Shown: positions 52,005 to 61,586, numbered from the stretch's first letter. The stretch is 64,000 nucleotides of DNA from CAZFVY01 sp964522665 (GCA_964522665.1 CAZFVY010000019.1:1-64000); one strand, 5' to 3'. A program made the numbers and translations. The notes: a model not told the origin generated them from the letters alone.

Positions 52005-54368
52005 TCACGGGGTGACCGGGGCGGTTGGGTGATAGGCCGGCATGGCCGCAAGATCGAACTTAATCCGTTTGAGATCCAACGGGGTCGCCGCCGCTTCGCC
52101 TTCGCGAACGTGGTACGCCTGATCCAGCGCCAGCCCGGTCAACGTCTGACGCAAGCCGGAGGCGGGCCAGAAAATCTCGACCGAAGTGATCGCGGTCGCG
52201 GCGTCCAATCCGATTTCCTGACGGAGCGGTGAAGAGCCGAAACTTCCACCACTATTCACGGTCTTGTAGATCGCGCGGTTTCCGTCCGGGGTGGCGACGT
52301 TCACCTTGATGCGCGCGCCAATCGCCGCGCGGTTGGACTTCGTTCCTTCGAGCTTGAGCTTCACCCAATGGTTCGTGTTGCCGGGGTTGTGGAACAGGAC
52401 CTTGTGCGCCACGTCGCCCGGGAAGGCGCCACCGATGACCGCGAACACGTCCTGCTGCCCGTCGTTATCAAGGTCGGCAAAGGCGACCCCGTGGCCCTTC
52501 TGCAAATGGCCGAACCCGCCGGCGGTGGTGACGTCTTGAAAATACTTCCCGCCCGCGTTGTGAAGCATGCGATTGGGGATGAGCATTGCCAGGTCGGGGT
52601 TGCCGGTGCCGAGGTAGAAGTCGAGCCAGCCGTCGTTGTCGAGGTCGCCAAAATTGCAGCCCATCGTCAGATAGACGTGATCCAAATGAGCGGCCGCCGT
52701 GACGTCGGTGAAAGTGCCGTCGCGGTTGTTGTGGTAGAGCTTGGGTTTGGCGCCCTTGCTCGGCTGCCCAAGATAGTCGGCGGCGATGTCACCGACGTTC
52801 TGGACCGCGTAACCGGAAACGAAGAGATCTTCCCAGCCGTCGTTATCGTAATCGAAAAACCAAGTCGGGAAACTGAACAACGGCTCGCTGACGCCCGCGC
52901 GCGCGGTAACGTCACTGAATTGCCAACGCCCCTGCGCGTCGGGGCCGTCATTGTGAAAAAGTCGATTGGGCGCGCCCTGGATCGAGAGGTAAAGATCGGG
53001 CCGACCGTCGTTGTCGTAATCCGCGCTCGCGACGCCCTTAACGAATGCCTTGACGTCCAAGCCGGACGCTACGGCGCATTCGGTGAAGGTGCCGTCGTGG
53101 TTGTTGTGGAATAACTCGCTCGGGTCGGGATCTTTCGGATCGGTCGATTCATTGCCGATGAACAAGTCGAGCCAGCCGTCGCCATCATAGTCGAACCAGA
53201 CCGACGCCTGCGACGGGTGTGAGCGGAACAAACCGGACGCCTCGGTCACGTCGGTGAAGGTGCCGTCGCCATTGTTCCGCAAGAGCGAACCGGGAATGCG
53301 TCCGAGCTTGCCCAGCCACGCGCCGCGCGGAATCCAGATATCCAATAGGCCATCGTTATTATAGTCGGTCTGCATGATGTTCAGCCCTCCGACCAACCCG
53401 GTCAGCCCCGCCTCGCGCGTGCGCTCCGTGAAGCGACCGTTGCCGTCGTTATGGAAGTAGCGAAGCTGCCCGGTCAGCGACCAACTCGACGTGACAATGT
53501 CCAGATAGCCGTCGTTGTCGAAATCATCGACGATACAACTGCCGGCCAAGCCCTCGGTGTCGAGGCCAAGCCCGCCGGCGATGTCGGGAAAGCGGGGAAA
53601 CTCGATGTCCGACGCGAAGGTCTGTTGGGGGATCAGCCACTGGGACGGCACGCGGTCCGGGAACTCGCCGAGCGTCATGTAGGCGATGTTGAGCAGCCAG
53701 CGCGCGCTGAGATCGGCCGGGTTTTGGGAGAGTCCCCGTTCCAGAACCGCGATCGCGCCGCGCGAGCCGCGGGGGAATTGGTGATAGGCGGCGCTCTCAA
53801 GTGGGAACAGGCAGGATTGCGCGTTGTGATTGGCGATGCAGTTCTCCTGCTCACCCAGGCGGAGCATCGCGATCGCCTCGCGCATGTGAACCTCACTCTG
53901 CAGTTTCGGGTTCATCGTCAGACCGTTGGCGGAGAAGCACTCCTCCAGCGCGCGAAAAGCGTTAAGACATTCCGTGGTCCGCCCGGCTTGCAGCAGAGTC
54001 ACGCTCAGGCTTAGCCCCAGATTAATTTGCGTCGCGAGGTTCGTCGTCTTCGGCAGCTCCTCCAACAACGCGTCCGCGCGCTGGTTGCTCAAATACGGAT
54101 TCGTAAACGGATCCATGGCCCGGTTGATCGCGGCCAGTCGCTCGGCCATCCTGCGGTTGCTCTCGGGCTGGGTGGGCGATGGCCCTAGCGCCGGCCCGAA
54201 GTTGGTAAGACTGCAGAAAGGATCGACGACCACCACTGGGGCCGGCGCCGCCGCGCCGAGCGGCTCGACCGTCACCGCCAGCAAACCGGCCGCGGCGAAC
54301 GCCACGAAACATCGACCCGGGAGACCGCCACGACCTCCAAAACGCAACCACTTCAGTATCTGCCGCAT
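52005..54368 (-). CDS. Secreted CRTAC1-family protein B (787 aa), tandem paralogue of A
   Basis: Same domain order and same length as its neighbour: signal peptide ('RCFVAFAAAGLLAVTVEPLG'), TPR-like region, FG-GAP propeller and C-terminal ASPIC/UnbV domain. The two proteins are highly similar over most of their length, including 'ENCIANHNAQSCLFP', and almost identical in the last 300 residues, but the signal peptides and the first 60 residues differ. ATG 54368 is chosen by alignment with paralogue A; an upstream start at 54383 adds five residues. This is a recent tandem duplication, since spacer sequence is only partly conserved. Confidence 0.87.
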   Translation of the reverse strand: MRQILKWLRFGGRGGLPGRCFVAFAAAGLLAVTVEPLGAAAPAPVVVVDPFCSLTNFGPALGPSPTQPESNRRMAERLAAINRAMDPFTNPYLSNQRADALLEELPKTTNLATQINLGLSLSVTLLQAGRTTECLNAFRALEECFSANGLTMNPKLQSEVHMREAIAMLRLGEQENCIANHNAQSCLFPLESAAYHQFPRGSRGAIAVLERGLSQNPADLSARWLLNIAYMTLGEFPDRVPSQWLIPQQTFASDIEFPRFPDIAGGLGLDTEGLAGSCIVDDFDNDGYLDIVTSSWSLTGQLRYFHNDGNGRFTERTREAGLTGLVGGLNIMQTDYNNDGLLDIWIPRGAWLGKLGRIPGSLLRNNGDGTFTDVTEASGLFRSHPSQASVWFDYDGDGWLDLFIGNESTDPKDPDPSELFHNNHDGTFTECAVASGLDVKAFVKGVASADYDNDGRPDLYLSIQGAPNRLFHNDGPDAQGRWQFSDVTARAGVSEPLFSFPTWFFDYDNDGWEDLFVSGYAVQNVGDIAADYLGQPSKGAKPKLYHNNRDGTFTDVTAAAHLDHVYLTMGCNFGDLDNDGWLDFYLGTGNPDLAMLIPNRMLHNAGGKYFQDVTTAGGFGHLQKGHGVAFADLDNDGQQDVFAVIGGAFPGDVAHKVLFHNPGNTNHWVKLKLEGTKSNRAAIGARIKVNVATPDGNRAIYKTVNSGGSFGSSPLRQEIGLDAATAITSVEIFWPASGLRQTLTGLALDQAYHVREGEAAATPLDLKRIKFDLAAMPAYHPTAPVTP

Positions 54369-54436
54369 AAAGCGGGCAGACACTAGACCAGGGACGGTCA
54401 GCTACGAACGAACATGGGACCAACCCCGGACACGAT

Positions 54437-54464
54437 CTTGTGGGCCGGTCTGAATTTGGGGTGG
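54437..54464 (-). promoter_or_regulatory. Conserved upstream block, CRTAC1 paralogue B
   Basis: Counterpart of 51772-51799, lying 69-96 bp upstream of the paralogue B start. Conservation of both sequence and distance while neighbouring bases diverged suggests a functional site rather than a leftover of duplication. Confidence 0.5.
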
Positions 54465-54574
54465 CGCGAGCGAAGGAAGGGCGGCCGCGCGGTCAAACCC
54501 GCGGCTTGGGGCCGCGAAAATGGGACGCTCGATCGGCGCGCCCCGAGAGGGCTGGGGGCCGCACTAGTATCGGC

Positions 54575-55111
54575 TCACTTGGCGTCTCCGAGACGCGCGC
54601 GATAGACGAAATCCTTTTCGTGGCCCGCCTTGACGTGGCATTGGGCGCAGACGGCGGATTTTTGCGGGGGCGTAATATAGGTTCCGTCGGGACGATACTC
54701 GACGTATTCCCACTCGGCGGTCCGATTGGTCTGGTAGGCTGCCCCGAAGCCAGGCTCACGGCGCATGACGTGCAAACCGAGAACCTTATCTTTCGTCAAC
54801 CCACCGCGGTCGTTCAGGACGAATTTGCCGTCGGCGCTCTTCAAGGCGCCCGCTGACTCCATTACGATGATCGAGCCGTACGGATACGGAAGTTGGGCGG
54901 AGTTCGTGACCGAGGCGGCGGCGGCGTTGCCGTAGATCGTGACCACTTTGCCCTCCTTCTCGCGATTGACCGTGCGGAGCGTCTGAAAGTCGGACTGGTA
55001 ATTCTTCGGGAAGCCCACGTGATCGGCCGTTGGCGCCGGCAAGGTCTCCGATTCCGCGGCCGCCACCGCGGAAATGAGCGCGCTCGCCAGCAAAAGCAAT
55101 ACTGGTTTCAT
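54575..55111 (-). CDS. Cytochrome P460 family protein
   Basis: A 178-residue periplasmic cytochrome with a signal peptide (about 1-19) and a single heme motif near the C-terminus, 'CAQCH'. P460 signature regions are present: 'PYPYGSIIVMESAGAL' and 'EYRPDGTYITPPQKSAVCAQCH'. In characterised members the heme is cross-linked to a lysine and oxidises hydroxylamine; I cannot identify the cross-link lysine by eye. The gene ends 190 bp before the start of CRTAC1 paralogue B on the same strand and starts 38 bp after the PQQ-type dehydrogenase, so the two oxidoreductases are likely co-expressed. Confidence 0.85.
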   Translation of the reverse strand: MKPVLLLLASALISAVAAAESETLPAPTADHVGFPKNYQSDFQTLRTVNREKEGKVVTIYGNAAAASVTNSAQLPYPYGSIIVMESAGALKSADGKFVLNDRGGLTKDKVLGLHVMRREPGFGAAYQTNRTAEWEYVEYRPDGTYITPPQKSAVCAQCHVKAGHEKDFVYRARLGDAK

Positions 55112-55149
55112 TTCTTAAAGATCCTCGGGCCATCGGCGACCCCGGAAGT

Positions 55150-56952
55150 TTACTCCGGTTTGACTTCGTCGTACCGCGCGCCGGTAAAGTCCAGCTTGTA
55201 AACCATGCCTTCGTAGCCGACCGCGTAAATGTTCCCCGCTTCGTCCGTGCCGAAGGAAACCAGGCCTTGCGGAATGGAGCCAATTTGGCGAACGGTCTTC
55301 AGTATGCCCTTCTCCTGCGTCACGCCAAAGATGCGCTTCGAGGTATAATCGCCGCAAAGGTAAACCCCATAAAAGGTCGAGCTCGGGTCGCCTCGATAGA
55401 CGTAGCCGCCGGTCACGGAATTACCGTATTTCCGTTTATACGCGAAGACGGGGGGCGTGAAAACGCGGCCTTCCTGGCGGTACTTGTTCGAGAACGGTTC
55501 AAAGGCCTCAAACACGTTCCACCCGTAGTTTTCGCCGCGATGAACGATGTCCACCTCTTCCACGCGATCCTGCCCGACGTCCGCCACCCAGAGGTCGCCG
55601 GTCACGCGGTCGAAGCTGAAACGCCACGGCTCGCGAAAGCCATACGCCCAGATTTCCGGGCGCGCATCGCTCCGCCCGCGGAACGGATTGTCCGAGGGGA
55701 TGGCGTAGGCCTTCCCGTCCTCGGCGTGGTCCACGTCCAGGCGCAGCATTTTCCCGAGCAATAACTGGAGATTCTGACCGTGCCCGTTCGGGTCTTGTTG
55801 CGGGCCGGTGTCACCCATGCCGAAATAGAGATAGCCATCCGGGCCAAACTGAATGCAACCGCCCGAATGGTCGTCGGCAACGCTGGTGATTTGCAGGAGC
55901 CGCCGCGGCGCGACGCCCGAGTCGCCCTTGAAGTCCGGGCCGAATTGCTTTTCCACCAGGGTGGTAATGACCTTGCCACCCTCCAAGACTTGATACTTGA
56001 AGTAATACTTCCGATTATCGCGAAACTTCGGGTGAAAGGCCAGCCCCAGCAAGCCATTCGGCCCCCGATCGCTAAACACTTCCCCGGTCAGGTCGGCGAA
56101 AACCGATTTTTCTTCGCCCGTCGCGGTTTTCTCCATTCGCCAGATCATCCCCTTTTGGTGCAGCACGAGGAACACATTGGGCTGGCCGGGAACCTGATGG
56201 ATGGCGGTCAACCCGGTCCGGACGCGCGAACTCGGCACGCTCAGCGCGTCGGCAAAGAGCGGCTTGGCGGTCACCGGCTTGGCGATCGGAGGAATGACTC
56301 GGGGCATGCCGCGATTGCTCACGAGCGCGCTCTCGGGCTGACGCAGCGTCACCAGATAATCGATCAGATCGGTGAATTCCTGAGGCGAAAGGCCCGTTTG
56401 CAACCCCTCCGGCATGAGCGAGACGCTGGTGGTCCGTTGCTGGCGGATGTCCGCCGTCGCCAAACTGACCAGCTTGCCATCGGCGCCGATGATTTGAATG
56501 CCGGCGTCGTTCGCCTGCTTCACGATGCCCTGATACTCCACGCCCGCCTTGGTCTCAACGATCGTCGTGGTGTAGCCAACCGCGATGGTGGCGGACGGTT
56601 GGAGAATCGCGTCGATGATGTCTCCGCGTCCGAACTTGTCGCCCACCGCGTATAAGTCCGGCCCCGCCTTCCCGCCGTGTCCATCCACCGTATGGCATTT
56701 GACGCAACCGGGCTTCAACTCGTCGGTGAAGAGCCGAGTCCCGTTGGCGACGTCGCCATCGTGGGTCAGGGCGAATTTACGATACGCGTCGAGATTTTGC
56801 GCCTGACTCGCGGCTGGCGCCGCCGGCGCCTGCGCCCGCCCCGGCATGGGCGCGCAACAGATGAAAGCGAGGGTCAAGAAACAGACGAATAGGGATTGGG
56901 TCGTGGTTTTCAAACGAGTGGCGAGAGTGTGGATTTTCCCCGCCGGGGTCAA
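55150..56952 (-). CDS. Cytochrome c - glucose/sorbosone dehydrogenase-like fusion
   Basis: A 600-residue periplasmic protein with a signal peptide (about 20-40). The cytochrome c/heme-binding domain has C83-x2-C86-H87 ('GCVKCHTVDGHGGKAGPDL'), of the type found with large heme-binding proteins in planctomycetes and verrucomicrobia. A GSDH-type beta-propeller follows (about 230-600; 'RTGLTAIHQVPGQPN', 'ADDHSGGCIQFGPDGYLYFG', 'DPNGHGQNLQ', 'GENYGWNVFE'). It probably oxidises a sugar or alcohol with PQQ or a related cofactor and passes electrons to its own heme. The only start that precedes the signal peptide is TTG 56952, so translation may be weak. Confidence 0.83.
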   Translation of the reverse strand: MTPAGKIHTLATRLKTTTQSLFVCFLTLAFICCAPMPGRAQAPAAPAASQAQNLDAYRKFALTHDGDVANGTRLFTDELKPGCVKCHTVDGHGGKAGPDLYAVGDKFGRGDIIDAILQPSATIAVGYTTTIVETKAGVEYQGIVKQANDAGIQIIGADGKLVSLATADIRQQRTTSVSLMPEGLQTGLSPQEFTDLIDYLVTLRQPESALVSNRGMPRVIPPIAKPVTAKPLFADALSVPSSRVRTGLTAIHQVPGQPNVFLVLHQKGMIWRMEKTATGEEKSVFADLTGEVFSDRGPNGLLGLAFHPKFRDNRKYYFKYQVLEGGKVITTLVEKQFGPDFKGDSGVAPRRLLQITSVADDHSGGCIQFGPDGYLYFGMGDTGPQQDPNGHGQNLQLLLGKMLRLDVDHAEDGKAYAIPSDNPFRGRSDARPEIWAYGFREPWRFSFDRVTGDLWVADVGQDRVEEVDIVHRGENYGWNVFEAFEPFSNKYRQEGRVFTPPVFAYKRKYGNSVTGGYVYRGDPSSTFYGVYLCGDYTSKRIFGVTQEKGILKTVRQIGSIPQGLVSFGTDEAGNIYAVGYEGMVYKLDFTGARYDEVKPE

Positions 56953-57346
56953 GTCTCGGGGTGGGCGCAGACGCTTTTCGATGACACCAAAAACAGGCGC
57001 GACCTCGTCTGGCTCACGGGAGCTGCCGGCGCGGCCGTCTTGGTTGATTCATTGGCCCTGAAATTGAGATCGGAGGCGTTTGCACAATTGGCTCATGAAT
57101 CCGGCCCGTCAATCGTTGACGGATACCTTTGCCAGGGTTTAGATGGCCTCCGTCTCTCGTGAAATTGACGTTGGCGCTGAACCGCATGCCAGCCGAAGAC
57201 CAGAGCGTCAGCACGTCCCCGTATGACCGTCATTATTTCGGAAATAATAAGCCGCAGCGCCCAAGGCGTTACTCTGACATTTTAGAATCGGTCAACGGTT
57301 TATTATGGCGATTCGAGAGCGAACCAGCCAGATTCTGGAGCGCCTG
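56953..57346. other. Gene-free stretch upstream of the DUF3037 gene
   Basis: About 390 bp with no gene I can support. It contains the palindrome annotated at 57232-57248, then AT-rich sequence leading to ATG 57347. Confidence 0.45.
57232..57248. promoter_or_regulatory. Perfect 17-bp palindrome upstream of the DUF3037 gene
   Basis: ATTATTTCGGAAATAAT has 8-bp arms around a single central G. It sits 99 bp upstream of ATG 57347. Its high A/T content in a GC-rich region and its perfect symmetry suggest an operator for a dimeric regulator. No RNA hairpin of use could form with a one-base loop. Confidence 0.5.
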
Positions 57347-58189
57347 ATGAAGATGTTCGTTTGCAACTACGCGATCAGTCGATTCCGCCCATACCGGGAG
57401 ACCGGCGAGTTCATTAATGTGGGCGTCGTTCTGGTCTGCCCCCAGTTGGATTATTTTAACTTTGCTTTCGAGCGTCGCAAACACCGTCGCATCACCGAAT
57501 TCTTCCCGGAGCTCGATATTGAGATCTTCAAGACGGGCTTGGCCGGGCTACTGAGCGAGCTTACCCGGCTCGCAAAATTGAAGGATGCGGCCGCGCAATT
57601 TGTTTTTGGGGAGGAAATGGCCGCCCGCATGGCGCTCTTCAAAGAGCTGGTCAGGCCGCGCGAAAACCTGTTTCATTTCGGCGAGGTTGGAACCGCATTT
57701 ACTGAAGATCCCAAAACAAAACTGAAAGAGCTTTACGATATTTATGTGCGACGGCAGTTTGCCCAGGATCACGAATATCAAGAAATCGTCATGCGCCGAC
57801 AGTTGGCGGTATTCCTGCATGATGCGAACCTTTCACGGTTCTATCGTCAGAATTTCAGCGTCGGAGATGGCAGCTACAACGTAAGACTTCCGTTTGTCCA
57901 CCTTGAGGCAAACGTGCCGATCAAGGCGATTAAGCCGCTGAATCTGGACAAGCCCTCGCCGACGGAAATATACCGGCATGGAGACGCTTGGATTTCCACT
58001 GTTCGGCGCCTTCGGCAAATCAATCATCTGCCGAAGGAGCTTCTATTCGCCGTTCAGCGGCCGACGGTCGGTGAACGACTCCTTTGTGCGGCAGAGGAGG
58101 TTTGTTCGGAGTTGGAAAAACTCGAGACCTTCACGGCGGCGGTCGCCGACCGCAGTCGGATTGAGGCGTTTGCGCGATTTGAATCTTAA
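57347..58189 (+). CDS. DUF3037 domain protein
   Basis: A 280-residue cytoplasmic protein whose first 120 residues carry the DUF3037 block: 'CNYAISRFRPYRETGEFINV' near the start, then 'RRKHRRITEFFPELDIEIF'. The domain has no assigned activity. Related genes often sit beside HipA-like kinases, but no such gene is adjacent here. I chose ATG 57347 because GGAG lies 6 bases upstream. ATG 57305 has no ribosome-binding site and adds 14 non-conserved residues. No membrane segment or signal is seen. Confidence 0.78.
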   Translation: MKMFVCNYAISRFRPYRETGEFINVGVVLVCPQLDYFNFAFERRKHRRITEFFPELDIEIFKTGLAGLLSELTRLAKLKDAAAQFVFGEEMAARMALFKELVRPRENLFHFGEVGTAFTEDPKTKLKELYDIYVRRQFAQDHEYQEIVMRRQLAVFLHDANLSRFYRQNFSVGDGSYNVRLPFVHLEANVPIKAIKPLNLDKPSPTEIYRHGDAWISTVRRLRQINHLPKELLFAVQRPTVGERLLCAAEEVCSELEKLETFTAAVADRSRIEAFARFES

Positions 58190-58370
58190 TCGGTTCTGTG
58201 TTTCGCTGGTAACGTTCCTGGCGCCGGACACGCTTTCGGACCGCGACGGATTGAAGGAATGGCGCTATTCCCCGAGACACTTGGACAGAAGCTCAGTTGA
58301 GAGAATTTTGGCGAGGCAGTAACCTCTTTTTCCAGTAACATTTGGCGGGCTTCGCTTCTGGGGAGCGTGT

Positions 58371-61300
58371 ATGAATGAGACACCAGAGCAAAATCCGAAT
58401 ATGCCGGCCAAATGTCCTCAATGCGGCGCCGCGCTGCTGCCCGGCGCGCTGGCGGGATTGTGCCCGGCGTGCCTGCTCCAGCAGGGCGCGGCGGACACCG
58501 CCAACCCAGCCGAACCGACCGGATTCGAGCCACCGACGGTTCAGGAGATGGCCCGGCTGTTTCCCCAGCTTGAGATCCTGTCGCTGCTCGGCCGTGGTGG
58601 CATGGGGGCGGTTTACAAGGCCCGCCAAAAGGCCCTCGACCGCCTCGTCGCCCTCAAGGTCCTGCCGCCGCAAACCACGAGCGGCGCCGGGTTTTCCGAC
58701 CGGTTCACCCGCGAAGCCCGCGCGCTCGCCAAGCTCAACCATCCGAACATCGTCACCCTCTACGAGTTTGGCGAGGCGGAAGGGATGCCGTTCTTCATTA
58801 TGGAGTTCGTCGATGGGTTGAACCTTCGCCAAGTCCAGAAGTCCGGCGGGCTTTCGGCCCGCGAGGCCCTGCAAATCGTGCCCCAAATCTGTGAGGCGCT
58901 TCAGTTTGCGCATGATGAAGGGATCGTTCATCGCGACATCAAACCCGAAAACATCCTGCTCGACAAAAAGGGACGAGTGAAGATCGCCGACTTCGGCATC
59001 GCCAAGATCATGGGACGGGGTGACGACAGTCCGTCGCTGACGGAAACCAATCAAGCCATCGGCACGCCCCGTTACATGGCGCCGGAACAGGTCGCCCATC
59101 CGCAATCGGTCGATCACCGCGCCGACATCTATTCGCTGGGGGTGGTGTTTTACGAAATGTTGACCGGCCAATTGCCCCAAGGGAAATTCGGCCCGCCGCC
59201 GTCGCGGGTGCGTGGCGTGCAGGTGGACGTCCGCCTGGATGACGTGGTGCTGCGCGCGCTCGAACTCGAGCCGGACCGCCGGTATCAGCAGGCCAGCCAG
59301 GTGAAATCGGCGGTCGATACGATCACCGGAACCGCGCCGCCTCCCCCCGCCACGAATCCCGACCTGCTGGCGCAACAGATTCGGGCGCGCGACCCGGTCT
59401 TGAACATCCGCCACTGCTTTCGCCGCGGCTGGGCCTTGGTGCGGAGTGACTTCTGGCCGTTGATCGGCATCAACGCGCTCGTCATCGCGCTCCTCGCGAT
59501 CGCGAACGGCGCCCCGGTCGCGCAGTCGGGCGGCAATTCGACCTGGACGCTCCAATCCTCGGCGATCGGCATTCTGGTCAACGGCCCCTTGGCGGCTGGC
59601 TTGTTCCTGCATTTCCTGCGCCGGAAACGGGGCGACGCCTCCGGCATCGAAACCGTTTTCTCTGGATTCACCCAACGTTTCCTCCACCTGTTCCTCGGCG
59701 GGTTCGCGACCTTGGCGCTCATGGGCCTGGGCTTCCTGTGCTTTATCCTCCCCGGGATCTATTTGCTCGTGGCTTGGATGTTCACGTTGGCGTTGATCAT
59801 CGATAAGCGGCTCGATTTTTGGCTGGCGATGGAACTGAGCCGCAAAACGGTGACGCGCCATTGGTGGAAGTTCGCCGCGTTCTGGATCATCGGGTTCATC
59901 GTGAAGTATTCCGGGCTGGTCGTCTTGGGCTTCGGCCTGTTTTTCACCGCGCCGATTGCGCTCGCGGCCCTCGTTTATGCCTACGATGACATCTTCGGCG
60001 AAGGTGATTCGGCGGCGCCGCCGGCGCCGGCGGGAGTTGGTCCTCAGGGGACCGTGATCCTGCCGGCTCCGGTGGATCGATCCAAGGGCGGCGGCAAGTT
60101 TCCGCCGTCCGTCGTGGTCGGCCTGGCGGCGGTGGCGATCGTGCTCGGTTTCGTGGCGATGGTGTCATTGGTCCACCGCATTAACCGGGGCAACCGGCCG
60201 ATGGAATTCGTTGCCCAAGCGGTCGAGGCGGAAGTTAATGTCACGGGCCGCGTGGTTGACGCACTCACCGGTAAACCGGTGGCCGGGGCGCGGATCGCCG
60301 ACATGTTTTTCAACCGCGGTCCGGATCGGGCGGTGCGGGAGTTTTGGACCGACGCCGACGGCGACTATCAGTTGTTGACTTGGAACGAGGGCAACCACGA
60401 CATCGTGGTCTCGGCGCCGGACTACGAGGCAGACAAATGGTCGTATCCAGTCCAACGCCGCGCCGGCACGTCGCGTGTCCGGCGCGATTTCAGATTGTGG
60501 CCCAAATCCGCGGCGGGGACGACGGCGGTCAGCCGACCGGTATTCGCCCAAGTGATCGAAAAAACGCTAAACGCCGTGGACGTCGATACCCAGAGCGCCT
60601 GCCTCGACCTGGATGGCGGACGACTCCTTGAACTGCCCGGTCAATGGCCCTCCGCGACGGATAATCCTACGACCGGCCCGGACTCGGCGTCCGACGAGGC
60701 GCGGGAATTGGTCGCCTCCCGGTGGCGCGCGCTCACGCCCAGCATTTTGAAAAAGGGGATCGACCTGGTCGGCGGCGTCGGCGGTGATTCCGTCAAAACC
60801 TTCCTGGCCGCCACGGAAAGCGTCGAAAACGATCTGTTCGACAATCTCACCGCCGAGGAACTCATCCAGCGCGAGGAATTGAATCCTGATGAGGCTCCCG
60901 CCGAATCCCCGGAGGCGGGTGAAACGCTCGAAGTCGGCCCTTCGCCGACGACGCAGCTCTTCAAGACGCGTGACGGCGCCTATGGCATCCTGCAGCTTCA
61001 AAACGCCGAGACGCCCCACGCGATTCGCATCCGTTACAAACTCACCCGGCCGAACCAATCGACCCCGCCATCAAACCGGCCGAATGAATTCAGAATCTCG
61101 CGCGAGAACCTGACCGGACGCATCCAAGCCGCCGCCATGATGGTGGACGCGAACCACAAGGACGAGGCGATGTCGGCGACCGCGATCGACGCCGCCAAGT
61201 CCGGCGAAGGCGACCTCGCCCGGGACGCGTTGCGCCAGGTGATTTCCATGTCGCGAAGGGATTCGGTGTCGGCGGAAGCGGTTCGGGTCTTGGCCCGGCA

Positions 61301-61586
61301 GGGCTTCCGCAAGCCGGGTTTGGAGATCGCCCAGGAGATTGCCAACGTTGCGACCCGGGACCACGCGATGGCTGAGTTGGGGACGATTTCCGCCGGCGCC
61401 GGCGACGTGCGGGTCGCCCAGTCGGCGATCCAACAAATCGTCAACTCTCCCAAGAAGGATGAGACCTCGCTGGAAGCCGTTCGTCTGCTCGTTAAAGAGG
61501 GCCTGCGAAAACCCGCCATGGAAATCGCGCAGTCCATCAGCAACTTCGGCTTGCGCGACCGCGCGTTGGCGGAATTGGCTCGTTAG
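58371..61586 (+). CDS. Zinc-ribbon Ser/Thr protein kinase with membrane region and helical-repeat tail
   Basis: A 1071-residue receptor-type kinase. It opens with a zinc ribbon (C15, C18, C31, C34) and a PknB-like kinase domain (about 62-330; K96 in 'VALKVLPP', 'HRDIKPEN' with D189, 'DFG' at D207, 'YMAPEQ'). A polytopic region (about 350-540) has about five helices, and another TM lies near 585-605. The following domain has a carboxypeptidase-regulatory-like fold ('VTGRVVDALTGKPVAGARI'). The C-terminus (about 900-1071) is a set of helical repeats ('ALRQVISMSRRDSVSAEAVR', 'EIAQEIANVATRDHAMAEL'). Kinases of this class are usually co-encoded with ECF sigma factors, as here 12 bp downstream. It likely senses envelope state and phosphorylates or releases the sigma factor. 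Confidence 0.88.
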   Translation: MNETPEQNPNMPAKCPQCGAALLPGALAGLCPACLLQQGAADTANPAEPTGFEPPTVQEMARLFPQLEILSLLGRGGMGAVYKARQKALDRLVALKVLPPQTTSGAGFSDRFTREARALAKLNHPNIVTLYEFGEAEGMPFFIMEFVDGLNLRQVQKSGGLSAREALQIVPQICEALQFAHDEGIVHRDIKPENILLDKKGRVKIADFGIAKIMGRGDDSPSLTETNQAIGTPRYMAPEQVAHPQSVDHRADIYSLGVVFYEMLTGQLPQGKFGPPPSRVRGVQVDVRLDDVVLRALELEPDRRYQQASQVKSAVDTITGTAPPPPATNPDLLAQQIRARDPVLNIRHCFRRGWALVRSDFWPLIGINALVIALLAIANGAPVAQSGGNSTWTLQSSAIGILVNGPLAAGLFLHFLRRKRGDASGIETVFSGFTQRFLHLFLGGFATLALMGLGFLCFILPGIYLLVAWMFTLALIIDKRLDFWLAMELSRKTVTRHWWKFAAFWIIGFIVKYSGLVVLGFGLFFTAPIALAALVYAYDDIFGEGDSAAPPAPAGVGPQGTVILPAPVDRSKGGGKFPPSVVVGLAAVAIVLGFVAMVSLVHRINRGNRPMEFVAQAVEAEVNVTGRVVDALTGKPVAGARIADMFFNRGPDRAVREFWTDADGDYQLLTWNEGNHDIVVSAPDYEADKWSYPVQRRAGTSRVRRDFRLWPKSAAGTTAVSRPVFAQVIEKTLNAVDVDTQSACLDLDGGRLLELPGQWPSATDNPTTGPDSASDEARELVASRWRALTPSILKKGIDLVGGVGGDSVKTFLAATESVENDLFDNLTAEELIQREELNPDEAPAESPEAGETLEVGPSPTTQLFKTRDGAYGILQLQNAETPHAIRIRYKLTRPNQSTPPSNRPNEFRISRENLTGRIQAAAMMVDANHKDEAMSATAIDAAKSGEGDLARDALRQVISMSRRDSVSAEAVRVLARQGFRKPGLEIAQEIANVATRDHAMAELGTISAGAGDVRVAQSAIQQIVNSPKKDETSLEAVRLLVKEGLRKPAMEIAQSISNFGLRDRALAELAR

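Noticed and set aside
49337..52051. An N-terminal extension of 117 residues on CRTAC1-type protein A
   Set aside because: It is absent from the paralogue, has no signal character and overlaps the presumed promoter; the start at 51700 gives equal lengths.
56896..57162. Possible small gene between the dehydrogenase fusion and DUF3037
   Set aside because: It overlaps the start of the dehydrogenase gene on the other strand and shows no recognisable domain.
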